Source: Synechococcus sp. UW140 (GTDB taxonomy: Bacteria > Cyanobacteriota > Cyanobacteriia > PCC-6307 > Cyanobiaceae). Taken from it: a stretch of DNA of 64,000 nt. The stretch is taken from contig NZ_UCOB01000007.1 of NCBI RefSeq assembly GCF_900474295.1, positions 1 through 64,000 of the forward strand, written 5' to 3'. Positions 1 to 8,597 of the stretch are shown one piece after another; within the stretch, counting starts at the first letter, position 1; every line of letters begins with the position of its first letter. The notes beneath the pieces were generated by a model, which saw only the letters and a list, made by a program, of their open reading frames with translations, made no database searches and was not told the origin of the DNA. The position numbers and the translations under genes were made by a program.

Positions 1-685
1 CATCGAATGAGACGACTTGCGCTGTTGCCGCTGTTGATCGCTTTGTCTGGCATCACGCCGGCGGCTGCCGATGTGGCGTCGTCGCGATCGGGGGGGCTAG
101 GCACCCGCATCAATGGAGCGCTGGGTGGGCGATGTAGCAGTGGTGTTTGCCGGATTGATGGGGGCAGTGCTGGCGGCGGCAACCGCTTTCATCGGTTGAG
201 TGAGTTCGACACCCGCGGAGCGATCCAAGGGGTGTCGATCGAGAGTGATGGCGTGCGCAATCTGGTGCTGGGGGTGACGGCAGCGGATGGGAGCTTTATC
301 GACAAGAGCGTGTCGCTGACATCGCCAGCCCATCTGTTTGTGCTCTCTCCCGGTGGCATTCAGTTGATGCCAGGGGCTTCGTTTCAGCAGATACCGCAGT
401 TGACCTTGAGCACAGCTTCGCAATTGCGTTTTGGCGGAGGGGTGTTCGATGTGTTCAGCACGCCGGCAACCGGCGTGGCTGTGTTGGGTGGTGATCCCCT
501 GCCTGGAGCGTTGGGATTGCTCCCTGGAGCCTTGGGGGAGAAACGTCCCTGGATCCGCATGGATGGGATCTCGATTGATGTGGATGAGGCGCTGTTGGTG
601 GATGCGCCCGGGGGCCGTATCGATGTGGAAGGAAGCCGGCTGTCGGTGAGCAATGCGTCTGGTGATGGCGGCACGCTCACGCTCA
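1..685 (+). repeat. Exact direct repeat, copy A (5' part of exoprotein gene 1)
   Basis: This block is base-for-base identical to 4401-5085, at an offset of 4400. It covers the six bases before the start codon and the first 226 codons of the first TPS exoprotein gene. Identity stops abruptly at base 686 (T here, C in the other copy). A second identical island at the same offset runs from about 751 to 803. The left edge of the window cuts the repeat, so it may extend further upstream. Confidence 0.97.
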
Positions 686-3600
686 TGGCAGACGATCTAG
701 TGATTGATGGAACATCGCAATTACTGGCCAAAGGATCTGAAGACGGCGGCCTGATTCAAGTGGGTGGCAGTTGGCAAAACAGTGATGCCTCGGTGCGCCA
801 GGCGACTACCACGCGTGTGGATGCTGGTGCCGTGATCGATGCATCAGCAACGGTGCATGGCGATGGTGGTGAGATTGTGGTTTGGAGTGATATTTCTGCC
901 CCTGATTCGATCACGGATGTGGCTGGTACGTTCCTTGCTAAAGCAGGACCCCAAGGTGGTGATGGTGGACGGATTGAGACATCGGGGGCGACATTGTCGC
1001 TCGCTCCGGACTTGAAGATTGATGCGTCTGCTTTGGATGGAGAAGCTGGTTTGTGGCTGCAAGATCCTTTTAATTATGTCATCGACTCACCTGAAGCAGG
1101 AACGATTGAGTCAAGCCTTAATGGGGGTACGAATGTAACGATTAGTACTGCAGTCAACGACCCTGCAGGTGGTTCGACAGGGAGTGGGGTTGGAAATATT
1201 AGTTTGAATCATCCGATCGAAAAGACATCAGGCTCTCCAGTGACCTTGACATTTTTGGCGGACAATGATGTTTATCTTTCGGGATCGATTGAATCGACCG
1301 GCGATGCTGATGCTCTGAATGTGGTGGCCAAGGCTGCGGGTCAAATTATCCTTGATGACGGTAAGGCGATTGAAACGAATGGTGGCGATATTGTGCTTTG
1401 GTCGAATACTGGCAATAAAGAGTCTGGATCGGGCCAGCACTTCATTCGTTTGAATCCAGGCTCCTCGTTGACTTCGGCGGGTGGCAAGATTGTTTTGGCA
1501 GGAGGGCTTGATACGAACTCTGATGGTGTTCCAGACGGATATGCGTATGTCGGTGATGTTGTCCGGACAGCAGGATCGACCTTTGCTGGAGACCCGCTGC
1601 AATCAGGTGTCAGTTTGGGCAGCGTGCGTAATCAAACTGGTGCACGGATCACAATCAGTTCCGGTGGCGGTGATGTGATCATGCGTGGTCGTTCGGGTGT
1701 GGCCCACACCCAGGCCGATGGTTTTGGCTCGCAGCGGGCTGTTGTAATTGATTCGGGTTCAGGCTCAATTCAGATTGAAGGTGATCAAGTAGCAACCGAC
1801 GGTGGAGTGGGGCTGAGATTTGGCAATATCGACTATCTCCCCGATGTTGCGATTACGAGTTCTAGTACATCATCCCCCGCGATCCAGATTATTGGTACGT
1901 CGGTGAGCGATCGAGGCGTTTGGTTGGGTGATGGATACGATGCAATAAATGTCGGGACTGTTTTATTGCAAAGTACGGCCAATAGTGGCGGTGGTATTAC
2001 ATTAGAAGGATCATCGTCGAAAACCACCGGGGATACCCCTGGAATAGATCTTGGCGGATCTGATTCGGGCAGTCAGAACTATCAATTTCTCTCTAATGCT
2101 GGCCCAATCATGTTGGTGAGTAAGCGCAACACGGCGAATTCTGCGATTAACATTAGTGCCAATAATATACAGTTAGCAAGCAGAACAACGGAGACGGCTG
2201 TTCAAGGTGTGAGTCCGATTGTTGGGTCCACATCGGTCGCCACAAGTTTTCAGGCAGATAAAAAGATTTCCTTCGGATCCGATGTGTCGGGGGCGGGAAC
2301 CGTGGAAATTCACCCCTACAGCTCAGGAAGAACGATTGGGGTGGAGTCGAGCTCTGATTTAACATTGGAAGGACTCGACAATCTGGCCAGTTCCTTTTCA
2401 AGTGTCACCGTCGGTGATTCAAATGTGAATGGGATTGTGTCCAATTCACCCATTGCTGTGAAGAGCGATGCGTTTTTTCACTCTGGTTCTGCAGGGCTGA
2501 ATTTCTCGGATACATTCACATCCAACGCTAATAATGTGTCCTTTCAGGTGGCGACGGATTCTTCTGTTGCTGCTCTCAGTCTCGGTAGTGGTTCATTGAC
2601 CAAGATTGGCTCTGGTCGCTTGAAGTTGACGGAAGCGAATACTTATTCGGGGGCAACCCATCTCAATGCTGGCAAGCTACAACTCTCCAATGCTTCAGCA
2701 CTTGGTTCCTCAAGTGAATTGAATATCGATGGAGGAACACTCCGCTTTTCTCAGGCTGCCTCAGTTCCCTCGGCGAGTCTCGCCAGTGGAGGTGGAACAT
2801 TTGAGGTTGATTCTGGGTTAACGATCAATTTCAGCTCTGTCGCGAGTGGCTCCGGTGCCTTCACGAAAACAGGTTTGGGAACACTGAATTTGAGCGGAAC
2901 GAATACCTATACAGGCGCAACGAATGTGAATGCAGGTAGCTTAAAAATCACTGGCAGTCTCGATGAAACTACTACTGTGACAGTCGGTTCTGGCGGGACG
3001 CTCAAGATGGGCATTGATGATGTTGTTGGTGCGATCGCTGGGGCCGGATCAATTGAATTAGGGGCTTATACCTTGGGAGTCGGTGCTAATGACTCATCAA
3101 CAACCTTTAGTGGTACGATTTCTGGCACTGGAGGGCTCACAAAATTCGGAACGGGAACTTTAACTCTTGCTGGTGATAATACTTATTCAGGCGCGAGTTT
3201 CGTTGAGGCGGGTACTTTGTCTGTTAGTGGGAGTTTGAGTGATGCGTCGGCGCTTACGATTGTTAGTGGCGCAACATATCAGTTGGCCAAGAGTGATACG
3301 GTGGGCTCTATTGCAGGCGAAGGCGCTATTGAATTAGGAGATAATACATTATCTGCAGGTGCAAATAATGCATCAACCTCTTTCGGTGGGGTCATTTCTG
3401 GTACTGGAAACTTCAGAAAAGTTGGTACAGGAACGCTTGTTCAGTCTGGTGATAATGATTTCACTGGATCAACATTTGTGGATGCGGGAACGTTAACCGT
3501 TACGGGTAAAGGTCCGACAACGGCAACCTGCGGTACCGGAGCGAGTTCGAATATCTGCTCTAAGTCAACAACAACTCCAACAACTCCAACAGACGTCGCA

Positions 3601-3897
3601 ACAGCAACAACCTCTACGACATCGAAATCCAAATCGAGATCGACGTCAAAAGTGACTGCCTTAGAGCCCTCATCGTCTTCCAGTCTTCTGATCGTTCTTC
3701 TGGATGCATACGAAGAGTTTGTTGATGTAGTTCTTGACGTGCCCAGTAAAATGATAGGTTCTCCGATCTTTTTTGTTGACGCGCCACAGGTCAACTCGAT
3801 CGAGGCATCGATTTCTGATTCGATTCGACTCTCTCCCGACTTGCAGGCCAGCCCTGCTCAAGGTGATCCTGAGGATTCGAAGCTGAAGCTTGAGTAG
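7..3897 (+). CDS. TPS-type filamentous haemagglutinin exoprotein with four autotransporter-type beta repeats
   Basis: A 1296-residue secreted protein. Residues 1-21 form a signal peptide (MRRLALLPLLIALSG then AAADV). Residues about 25-170 resemble the filamentous-haemagglutinin N-terminal (two-partner secretion) domain, with SPGGI in place of the usual NPNGI turn. The middle is a Ser/Thr/Gly-rich beta-helix passenger. Four autotransporter-associated beta-strand repeats (TK.G.GTL.LSG.NTY.G pattern) begin near residues 864, 952, 1044 and 1136, a period of 88-92. A Cys-containing linker (ATCGTGASSNIC) and a Thr/Lys/Ser-rich stretch lead to an unrecognised C-terminal segment of about 75 residues. 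Unlike its neighbour it has no CHAT domain. No TpsB transporter gene lies in the window; it could be upstream. Role in adhesion or surface display is inferred from family only. Confidence 0.85.
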   Translation: MRRLALLPLLIALSGITPAAADVASSRSGGLGTRINGALGGRCSSGVCRIDGGSAGGGNRFHRLSEFDTRGAIQGVSIESDGVRNLVLGVTAADGSFIDKSVSLTSPAHLFVLSPGGIQLMPGASFQQIPQLTLSTASQLRFGGGVFDVFSTPATGVAVLGGDPLPGALGLLPGALGEKRPWIRMDGISIDVDEALLVDAPGGRIDVEGSRLSVSNASGDGGTLTLMADDLVIDGTSQLLAKGSEDGGLIQVGGSWQNSDASVRQATTTRVDAGAVIDASATVHGDGGEIVVWSDISAPDSITDVAGTFLAKAGPQGGDGGRIETSGATLSLAPDLKIDASALDGEAGLWLQDPFNYVIDSPEAGTIESSLNGGTNVTISTAVNDPAGGSTGSGVGNISLNHPIEKTSGSPVTLTFLADNDVYLSGSIESTGDADALNVVAKAAGQIILDDGKAIETNGGDIVLWSNTGNKESGSGQHFIRLNPGSSLTSAGGKIVLAGGLDTNSDGVPDGYAYVGDVVRTAGSTFAGDPLQSGVSLGSVRNQTGARITISSGGGDVIMRGRSGVAHTQADGFGSQRAVVIDSGSGSIQIEGDQVATDGGVGLRFGNIDYLPDVAITSSSTSSPAIQIIGTSVSDRGVWLGDGYDAINVGTVLLQSTANSGGGITLEGSSSKTTGDTPGIDLGGSDSGSQNYQFLSNAGPIMLVSKRNTANSAINISANNIQLASRTTETAVQGVSPIVGSTSVATSFQADKKISFGSDVSGAGTVEIHPYSSGRTIGVESSSDLTLEGLDNLASSFSSVTVGDSNVNGIVSNSPIAVKSDAFFHSGSAGLNFSDTFTSNANNVSFQVATDSSVAALSLGSGSLTKIGSGRLKLTEANTYSGATHLNAGKLQLSNASALGSSSELNIDGGTLRFSQAASVPSASLASGGGTFEVDSGLTINFSSVASGSGAFTKTGLGTLNLSGTNTYTGATNVNAGSLKITGSLDETTTVTVGSGGTLKMGIDDVVGAIAGAGSIELGAYTLGVGANDSSTTFSGTISGTGGLTKFGTGTLTLAGDNTYSGASFVEAGTLSVSGSLSDASALTIVSGATYQLAKSDTVGSIAGEGAIELGDNTLSAGANNASTSFGGVISGTGNFRKVGTGTLVQSGDNDFTGSTFVDAGTLTVTGKGPTTATCGTGASSNICSKSTTTPTTPTDVATATTSTTSKSKSRSTSKVTALEPSSSSSLLIVLLDAYEEFVDVVLDVPSKMIGSPIFFVDAPQVNSIEASISDSIRLSPDLQASPAQGDPEDSKLKLE

Positions 3898-4275
3898 TCC
3901 TTCAAGATTTCTGCTTGGTTGTGGGCCTTTAATACCCCAATTTTATTGAAATTCTGTTGGCCTTGCTGAGTTGAAAATTTAGCCAAAAATGGCAGAACCT
4001 CTCGCGTGTCAGAGCTTGGTTGGTCGACCCAGGGACATTCTCTCGCAATAGCTGTTGCTCTGAGCTGGAACCTCTATTGGCTTGTTGATTCGCTCTCACT
4101 GCAATCGGTTGGCACCGTTTCTGCTTCCCATTCCTTGGTGCTGGGCCCAAAGGCCAGCCTGCTTTGCTTCATCACCACTGCCTCTCTCCGCTGAGCGCTG
4201 GTGTGGATAGTCGTTTGCTACCGGATTCGTCGGCCTGCGGTGACTGGCGAGTGGCGAGTGGGGACGGACCACCAG

Positions 4276-4322
4276 TTGCGCCAGCAGACGCAGCATTGAT
4301 CCGGCAGTTATCACTGGCGCAA
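4276..4322. promoter_or_regulatory. Inverted repeat upstream of the CHAT exoprotein gene
   Basis: TTGCGCCAG (4276-4284) and its exact reverse complement CTGGCGCAA (4314-4322) are separated by 29 bases and end 84 bases before the start codon of the CHAT exoprotein gene. The arms could be two half-sites for a dimeric regulator or a weak hairpin in the leader. No known operator is recognised. Confidence 0.35.
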
Positions 4323-4387
4323 ACTTTAAAGTTGACTGAGAAAAATTGACCTAGCGTTCCCAAGTAGCAATGCAACAGCTGGTTTGC

Positions 4388-4397
4388 AAGAGAGAGG
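4388..4397 (+). promoter_or_regulatory. Ribosome-binding site of the CHAT exoprotein gene
   Basis: AAGAGAGAGG lies 9 bases before the ATG at 4407 and is purine-rich with partial anti-SD complementarity. It supports this start, which is followed directly by a good signal peptide. Confidence 0.6.
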
Positions 4398-4400
4398 CGC

Positions 4401-5085
4401 CATCGAATGAGACGACTTGCGCTGTTGCCGCTGTTGATCGCTTTGTCTGGCATCACGCCGGCGGCTGCCGATGTGGCGTCGTCGCGATCGGGGGGGCTAG
4501 GCACCCGCATCAATGGAGCGCTGGGTGGGCGATGTAGCAGTGGTGTTTGCCGGATTGATGGGGGCAGTGCTGGCGGCGGCAACCGCTTTCATCGGTTGAG
4601 TGAGTTCGACACCCGCGGAGCGATCCAAGGGGTGTCGATCGAGAGTGATGGCGTGCGCAATCTGGTGCTGGGGGTGACGGCAGCGGATGGGAGCTTTATC
4701 GACAAGAGCGTGTCGCTGACATCGCCAGCCCATCTGTTTGTGCTCTCTCCCGGTGGCATTCAGTTGATGCCAGGGGCTTCGTTTCAGCAGATACCGCAGT
4801 TGACCTTGAGCACAGCTTCGCAATTGCGTTTTGGCGGAGGGGTGTTCGATGTGTTCAGCACGCCGGCAACCGGCGTGGCTGTGTTGGGTGGTGATCCCCT
4901 GCCTGGAGCGTTGGGATTGCTCCCTGGAGCCTTGGGGGAGAAACGTCCCTGGATCCGCATGGATGGGATCTCGATTGATGTGGATGAGGCGCTGTTGGTG
5001 GATGCGCCCGGGGGCCGTATCGATGTGGAAGGAAGCCGGCTGTCGGTGAGCAATGCGTCTGGTGATGGCGGCACGCTCACGCTCA
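4401..5085 (+). repeat. Exact direct repeat, copy B (5' part of CHAT exoprotein gene)
   Basis: Second copy of the 685-bp identical block found at 1-685. It contains the start codon, signal peptide and TPS secretion domain. Here the left boundary is visible and falls six bases before the ATG, as far as copy A can be compared. Synonymous positions are conserved too, so the match is recent or actively homogenised, not just protein-level selection. Confidence 0.97.
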
Positions 5086-8000
5086 CGGGTGAGCTGATCC
5101 GTGTGGGCGATGGATCGGAGCTGCTGGCGACGGGTGCTGAGAAGGGCGGACTGATTCAAGTGGGTGGCAGTTGGCAAAACAGTGATGCCTCGGTGCGCCA
5201 GGCCACGCAGACGTGGATTCAGAAGGGTGCTCTGGTGGATGCCTCATCGAGAGGAGATGGAGCCGGCGGCACGGTCGTGATCTGGAGTGATCTCAACAAC
5301 CTCGACGGTGGCACGGTGGTGGAAGGCTCACTGCTGGCCAGTGGAGGGCCCTTGGGCGGTGATGGCGGACGGATTGAAACCTCAGGTCCGTTCTTGTTGG
5401 CTAATCCCGAGAAGGTTGATGTGTCGTCGATGAACGGTCTTGCCGGCGAGTGGTTGCTTGACCCTTACAACATCACGATCGGTGCATCGAGTAGTGCTGA
5501 TATCTATCCCGATTATGAAGATGGTGGTCGTTTGTTTGAATCATCTCAAGGTTCTTCGACCGTCAGCGCTGCCTCTATTGAGCAGTATTTGGGGCAGGGT
5601 AATGTTCGCATTTTAACGGGATCTGGCAGTGCAAATAATGAAAATAATCTTATACTTGCACCTAATAGTGCTGAGGCAGAGGGCGGTAATATTGTTTGGC
5701 AATCTGGTTATGGCATTGATTATTCTGGTTATGATTCCAAGCTGACTTTGGATGCGGCTGGTTATATTCAACTGAATTCAAATATCACAACTGGCAGTGG
5801 AGGTCTGTCGCTTAAGGCGGCGTCTGGATATGTGCAGGGTGCTAAATCAGTCACGCTCAGGCTCGGGGGAGCGCTCGAGATTGAAACAGGTGATACAACG
5901 ATTGGCACCTCTGGTTTTACGTCCCCTTCGCTAGCGTCGACTTTTGTGGGTGCTGGCAACCTTGTTAAAACTGGGGCCGGGCGACTGATCCTGTCTGGGA
6001 ACAATTCAGGTTGGACTGGTGATGCTGAAGTGAAGGCTGGATCCTTGCGCATTATTGGTGCTAATGCCCTTGGCGATTCGAGTATGGCGACACGGGTTGA
6101 TTCTGGGGCCTCTTTGGAGATCAGCGGCGATATCAGCGTTGATGAGCCAATTACTCTTGCTGGAGGCACGTTAGTGAACTGGTCGGGTGATAATACTCTG
6201 GCCAATAAAGTTAAGCTGATTGGCAGTTCAACGATTGATCTGCGCCAAGACGGTCTTACTCTAAATCCCTCCAGTGGTAATGCATTGGCAGTAGATGTAG
6301 CGAATAGCGCATACAACTCAGATTTACTCATCATTGGTGATGGCAGTCTGGATGCGCGGGATCCGATCAATCTGAAAGATGGTCAAAGTTCAAAGACTTA
6401 TGGCGATCTTCGTCAAACAGGTAGCGGTGTTCTGCGTTTCCGCGATGCGATCTGGGCTGAAAAAGTGTCCTCCACGGGAGGAGGCACTCTTTGGATGGAT
6501 CAGGAGAGTGAATCGGAAGTGATTGAGGGATCAGGTAACTCGTCGATTTTTCTCGATAATGGATCAATCTTGCGTAGGGATGCTGATGAGACAATCCAGT
6601 CCGCAACTCTGGAACTTGGTTCTGGTGGTGGAGGGATCAGCGTTGGTGATGACTACACCTTGATTTGGGATGCAGAAATTACTGGCAGCGGCGATTTCAG
6701 TAAAGAGGGTGAAGGCACCCTGCGTTTTCCCGCCACAGCAGAGATCGATTACGAGGGAGACACGTTGGTCAAGGCCGGCAGGTTGGATGTGCTGTCCGCT
6801 TCGCCTGTGAAGGCCACTTGTAGTGGCACGGGTGCATCCAACCGCTGTCAGGCGACTGATACCGACAACGACGACAACGACAACGACAACGACGACAACG
6901 ACGACACGACGTCCGGAACAGAGACAGCACATGAGCCCACGCTTCAGGCTGTGCTGATCGAAGCTGTGGCTGATCTACCGGTGCTGCCACCTTCTCAGCA
7001 AACCGGGAGTCAAGCATCTGATCCACAGTCCGGCGAGGCAGGCGTGGCTGGTTCGTCTCTCGGCCAGCCACAGGGCAGCGACGCAAGCCTTGTCGTGGAT
7101 CTAGGTGGCACCAGCGATAGTTCCGACAGCAGTGTTGCAGCGACTGCGGCCCCATCTGCGAGAGGGGCCGTGCAGACCGTGACATCAGACCAGGCTGCGG
7201 ATCAGCTACTGACGACTGATCAGGCGGCCACGAGTCGGACTGCTGCACTGCTTGGGCTCGAGCAGGCGGAACAGGCCCTGCTTCCCCCTACACCGACTGT
7301 GAATGAACTGCAGACGGTGCTGCAGCAAGTGGAGAGTCAGCGCTTGGCTGCCAGCCCAGCCATATTGCAGGTGCGATTTACAACAGCGCCGGAGCAGCAG
7401 CAGGGGGCGGACGCTGGGTTTCTTGATCTCACTTTGATCAGTGCGAAAGCACCGGTTGAAGCACGTCGGGTGGAGGTCGATCGCAAACGCTTCGCTGGCT
7501 TGCTCAAGGCTCTTTACCGCCAACTGTCACGGCAGGAGCCGATGGCCGTGGATAACCCCGCATCGCCGACCCGCCAGCTGCATTCCCTGCTGGTCGCACC
7601 TCTTGATGAGGCTCTTCAGGCCCAGGGGATTCAGACGCTGCTCATCGCTGCCGATCAAGGCCTCCAAGCGGTGCCGTTCGCTGCTCTCAACGATGGCTCC
7701 GGCTATTTCGGTGATCGCTATGCCTTTGCGTTGACGCCGTCACTGGCGCTCACCCCCCTCTCCCCGGCAGGCGATGGTCCGCAAGGCCAGCTCGCTCTTG
7801 GAGCTTCGCAGTTTGATGGTCTTGCGCCGTTGCCGTTGGTGCCCCAGGAGCTGGAACGTATCGACGCCTCAACCGGTGCCGATCGTTATTTGAATAGCGA
7901 CTTCTCGCCCAAGGCTCTGCTGGATGGGGCCGCCGATCAGCGCTATGCCCGCGTTCATGTGGCCACCCATGCCGATTTCCGCTCGGGTGGTCCAGAGCGG

Positions 8001-8459
8001 TCCGTGCTCCACACTGGAACGGGTCCGATGTCGATGGCTCAGTTCGCGCGCCTACGCAAAGAGCGAAGCGATCAGCCCCTCGATTTGGTGGTGCTCAGCG
8101 CTTGCCGCACCCTCCTGGGCGACAAGGACAGTGAGCTTGGTTTCGCAGGACTGGCTTTGCAGGCTGGAGCACGGAGTGCCATCGGGACTCTTTGGTATGT
8201 CGATGATGTGGTGACTTCGGCATTCTTCGTGCAGTTCTATCGGCTGCTTGATCAGGGGGTGGCGAAGGCTGAAGCGTTGCAGCGCACGCGCCAATTGTTC
8301 TCGTCGGGTGTGGTCCGGCTCGTTGGTGATGAGGTGATCGGTGCTGGAGGTGCATCTCTCCTGAATGATCTCAGTACGTCTCAGCGTCGTCGTATTGCTT
8401 CCGGGGTGAGCAATCCCTTCTTTTGGGCTGGGATTGAATTAATTGGTTCACCGTGGTGA
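4407..8459 (+). CDS. TPS exoprotein with C-terminal CHAT (caspase-like) domain
   Basis: A 1350-residue secreted protein. The first 226 residues are identical to the neighbouring exoprotein: signal peptide plus haemagglutinin-type secretion domain. Autotransporter-type beta repeats occur near residues 519 and 764. A Cys-containing linker (ATCSGTGASNRC) is followed by an Asp/Asn tract (near 818-834) and a long Gln/Ser/Ala-rich linker. From about residue 1010 to the end is a CHAT domain with the catalytic pair visible: His1188 in RVHVATHADF and Cys1233 in LVVLSACRTLLGD, then GFAGLALQAGARSAIGTLW, typical of the family. CHAT domains are caspase-like proteases; haemagglutinin-CHAT fusions are known in cyanobacteria. 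Whether the CHAT part is exported or what it cleaves is not shown by the sequence. Confidence 0.88.
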   Translation: MRRLALLPLLIALSGITPAAADVASSRSGGLGTRINGALGGRCSSGVCRIDGGSAGGGNRFHRLSEFDTRGAIQGVSIESDGVRNLVLGVTAADGSFIDKSVSLTSPAHLFVLSPGGIQLMPGASFQQIPQLTLSTASQLRFGGGVFDVFSTPATGVAVLGGDPLPGALGLLPGALGEKRPWIRMDGISIDVDEALLVDAPGGRIDVEGSRLSVSNASGDGGTLTLTGELIRVGDGSELLATGAEKGGLIQVGGSWQNSDASVRQATQTWIQKGALVDASSRGDGAGGTVVIWSDLNNLDGGTVVEGSLLASGGPLGGDGGRIETSGPFLLANPEKVDVSSMNGLAGEWLLDPYNITIGASSSADIYPDYEDGGRLFESSQGSSTVSAASIEQYLGQGNVRILTGSGSANNENNLILAPNSAEAEGGNIVWQSGYGIDYSGYDSKLTLDAAGYIQLNSNITTGSGGLSLKAASGYVQGAKSVTLRLGGALEIETGDTTIGTSGFTSPSLASTFVGAGNLVKTGAGRLILSGNNSGWTGDAEVKAGSLRIIGANALGDSSMATRVDSGASLEISGDISVDEPITLAGGTLVNWSGDNTLANKVKLIGSSTIDLRQDGLTLNPSSGNALAVDVANSAYNSDLLIIGDGSLDARDPINLKDGQSSKTYGDLRQTGSGVLRFRDAIWAEKVSSTGGGTLWMDQESESEVIEGSGNSSIFLDNGSILRRDADETIQSATLELGSGGGGISVGDDYTLIWDAEITGSGDFSKEGEGTLRFPATAEIDYEGDTLVKAGRLDVLSASPVKATCSGTGASNRCQATDTDNDDNDNDNDDNDDTTSGTETAHEPTLQAVLIEAVADLPVLPPSQQTGSQASDPQSGEAGVAGSSLGQPQGSDASLVVDLGGTSDSSDSSVAATAAPSARGAVQTVTSDQAADQLLTTDQAATSRTAALLGLEQAEQALLPPTPTVNELQTVLQQVESQRLAASPAILQVRFTTAPEQQQGADAGFLDLTLISAKAPVEARRVEVDRKRFAGLLKALYRQLSRQEPMAVDNPASPTRQLHSLLVAPLDEALQAQGIQTLLIAADQGLQAVPFAALNDGSGYFGDRYAFALTPSLALTPLSPAGDGPQGQLALGASQFDGLAPLPLVPQELERIDASTGADRYLNSDFSPKALLDGAADQRYARVHVATHADFRSGGPERSVLHTGTGPMSMAQFARLRKERSDQPLDLVVLSACRTLLGDKDSELGFAGLALQAGARSAIGTLWYVDDVVTSAFFVQFYRLLDQGVAKAEALQRTRQLFSSGVVRLVGDEVIGAGGASLLNDLSTSQRRRIASGVSNPFFWAGIELIGSPW
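6858..6909 (+). repeat. Asp/Asn-coding simple repeat in the CHAT exoprotein
   Basis: Irregular tandem GACAAC/GACGAC units encode an Asp-Asn tract just after a Cys-containing linker. It separates the beta-helix passenger from the linker leading to the CHAT domain. The tract could bind divalent cations or act as a flexible spacer; slipped-strand length change is possible because the units are in-frame hexamers. Confidence 0.7.
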
Positions 8460-8493
8460 CACTTGGTTTCCGGCTGGTCTGCGGCCAGATTGC

Positions 8494-8509
8494 TGTGATC
8501 GAAATCACA
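8494..8509. promoter_or_regulatory. Consensus CRP-type (cAMP receptor protein) operator
   Basis: TGTGATCGAAATCACA matches the CRP consensus TGTGA-N6-TCACA exactly. It lies between the CHAT exoprotein gene and the DUF928-like gene, with its centre 96.5 bases before the preferred ATG at 8598. A second degenerate copy, TGTGA-N6-TCAAT, sits at 8516-8531, 22 bases (about two helical turns) further on. Cyanobacterial SYCRP1-type regulators are known to use this same consensus. Function here is inferred from sequence and position. Confidence 0.65.
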
Positions 8510-8597
8510 CCAATCTGTGACTGGTCTCAATCGCTTTGGTGTTGCAAGGCATCAAGCTGAATGCATTCATCCCCTCCGTGCAAAAGCACGGCGTTCG

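Larger units (their letters stand above)
3898..4406. other. 509-bp intergenic region between the two exoprotein genes
   Basis: No convincing gene is seen; the short frames here lack family resemblance. The left part is AT-richer than its surroundings. The right part holds a short direct repeat of TGGCGAG near 4252-4265, a 9-bp inverted repeat (4276-4322) and a purine-rich ribosome-binding sequence just before the second gene. No strong terminator follows the first gene. A promoter for the second gene is expected here, but no good -10/-35 pair could be fixed. Confidence 0.6.

Noticed and set aside
3898-4406. Search for a mobile element or att site explaining the duplicated exoprotein block
   Set aside because: No transposase fragment, terminal inverted repeats, target-site duplications or tRNA gene were seen at the repeat boundaries.
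4497-5177. Long open frame antisense to the second exoprotein (and its counterpart at 97-423)
   Set aside because: Shadow of the GC-rich duplicated coding block; no domain, start or ribosome-binding site, and His/Arg-rich composition typical of antisense frames.
6564-7248. Antisense frames encoding poly-Val or poly-Cys/Arg across the Asp/Asn tract
   Set aside because: Direct consequence of reading the simple repeat on the other strand.
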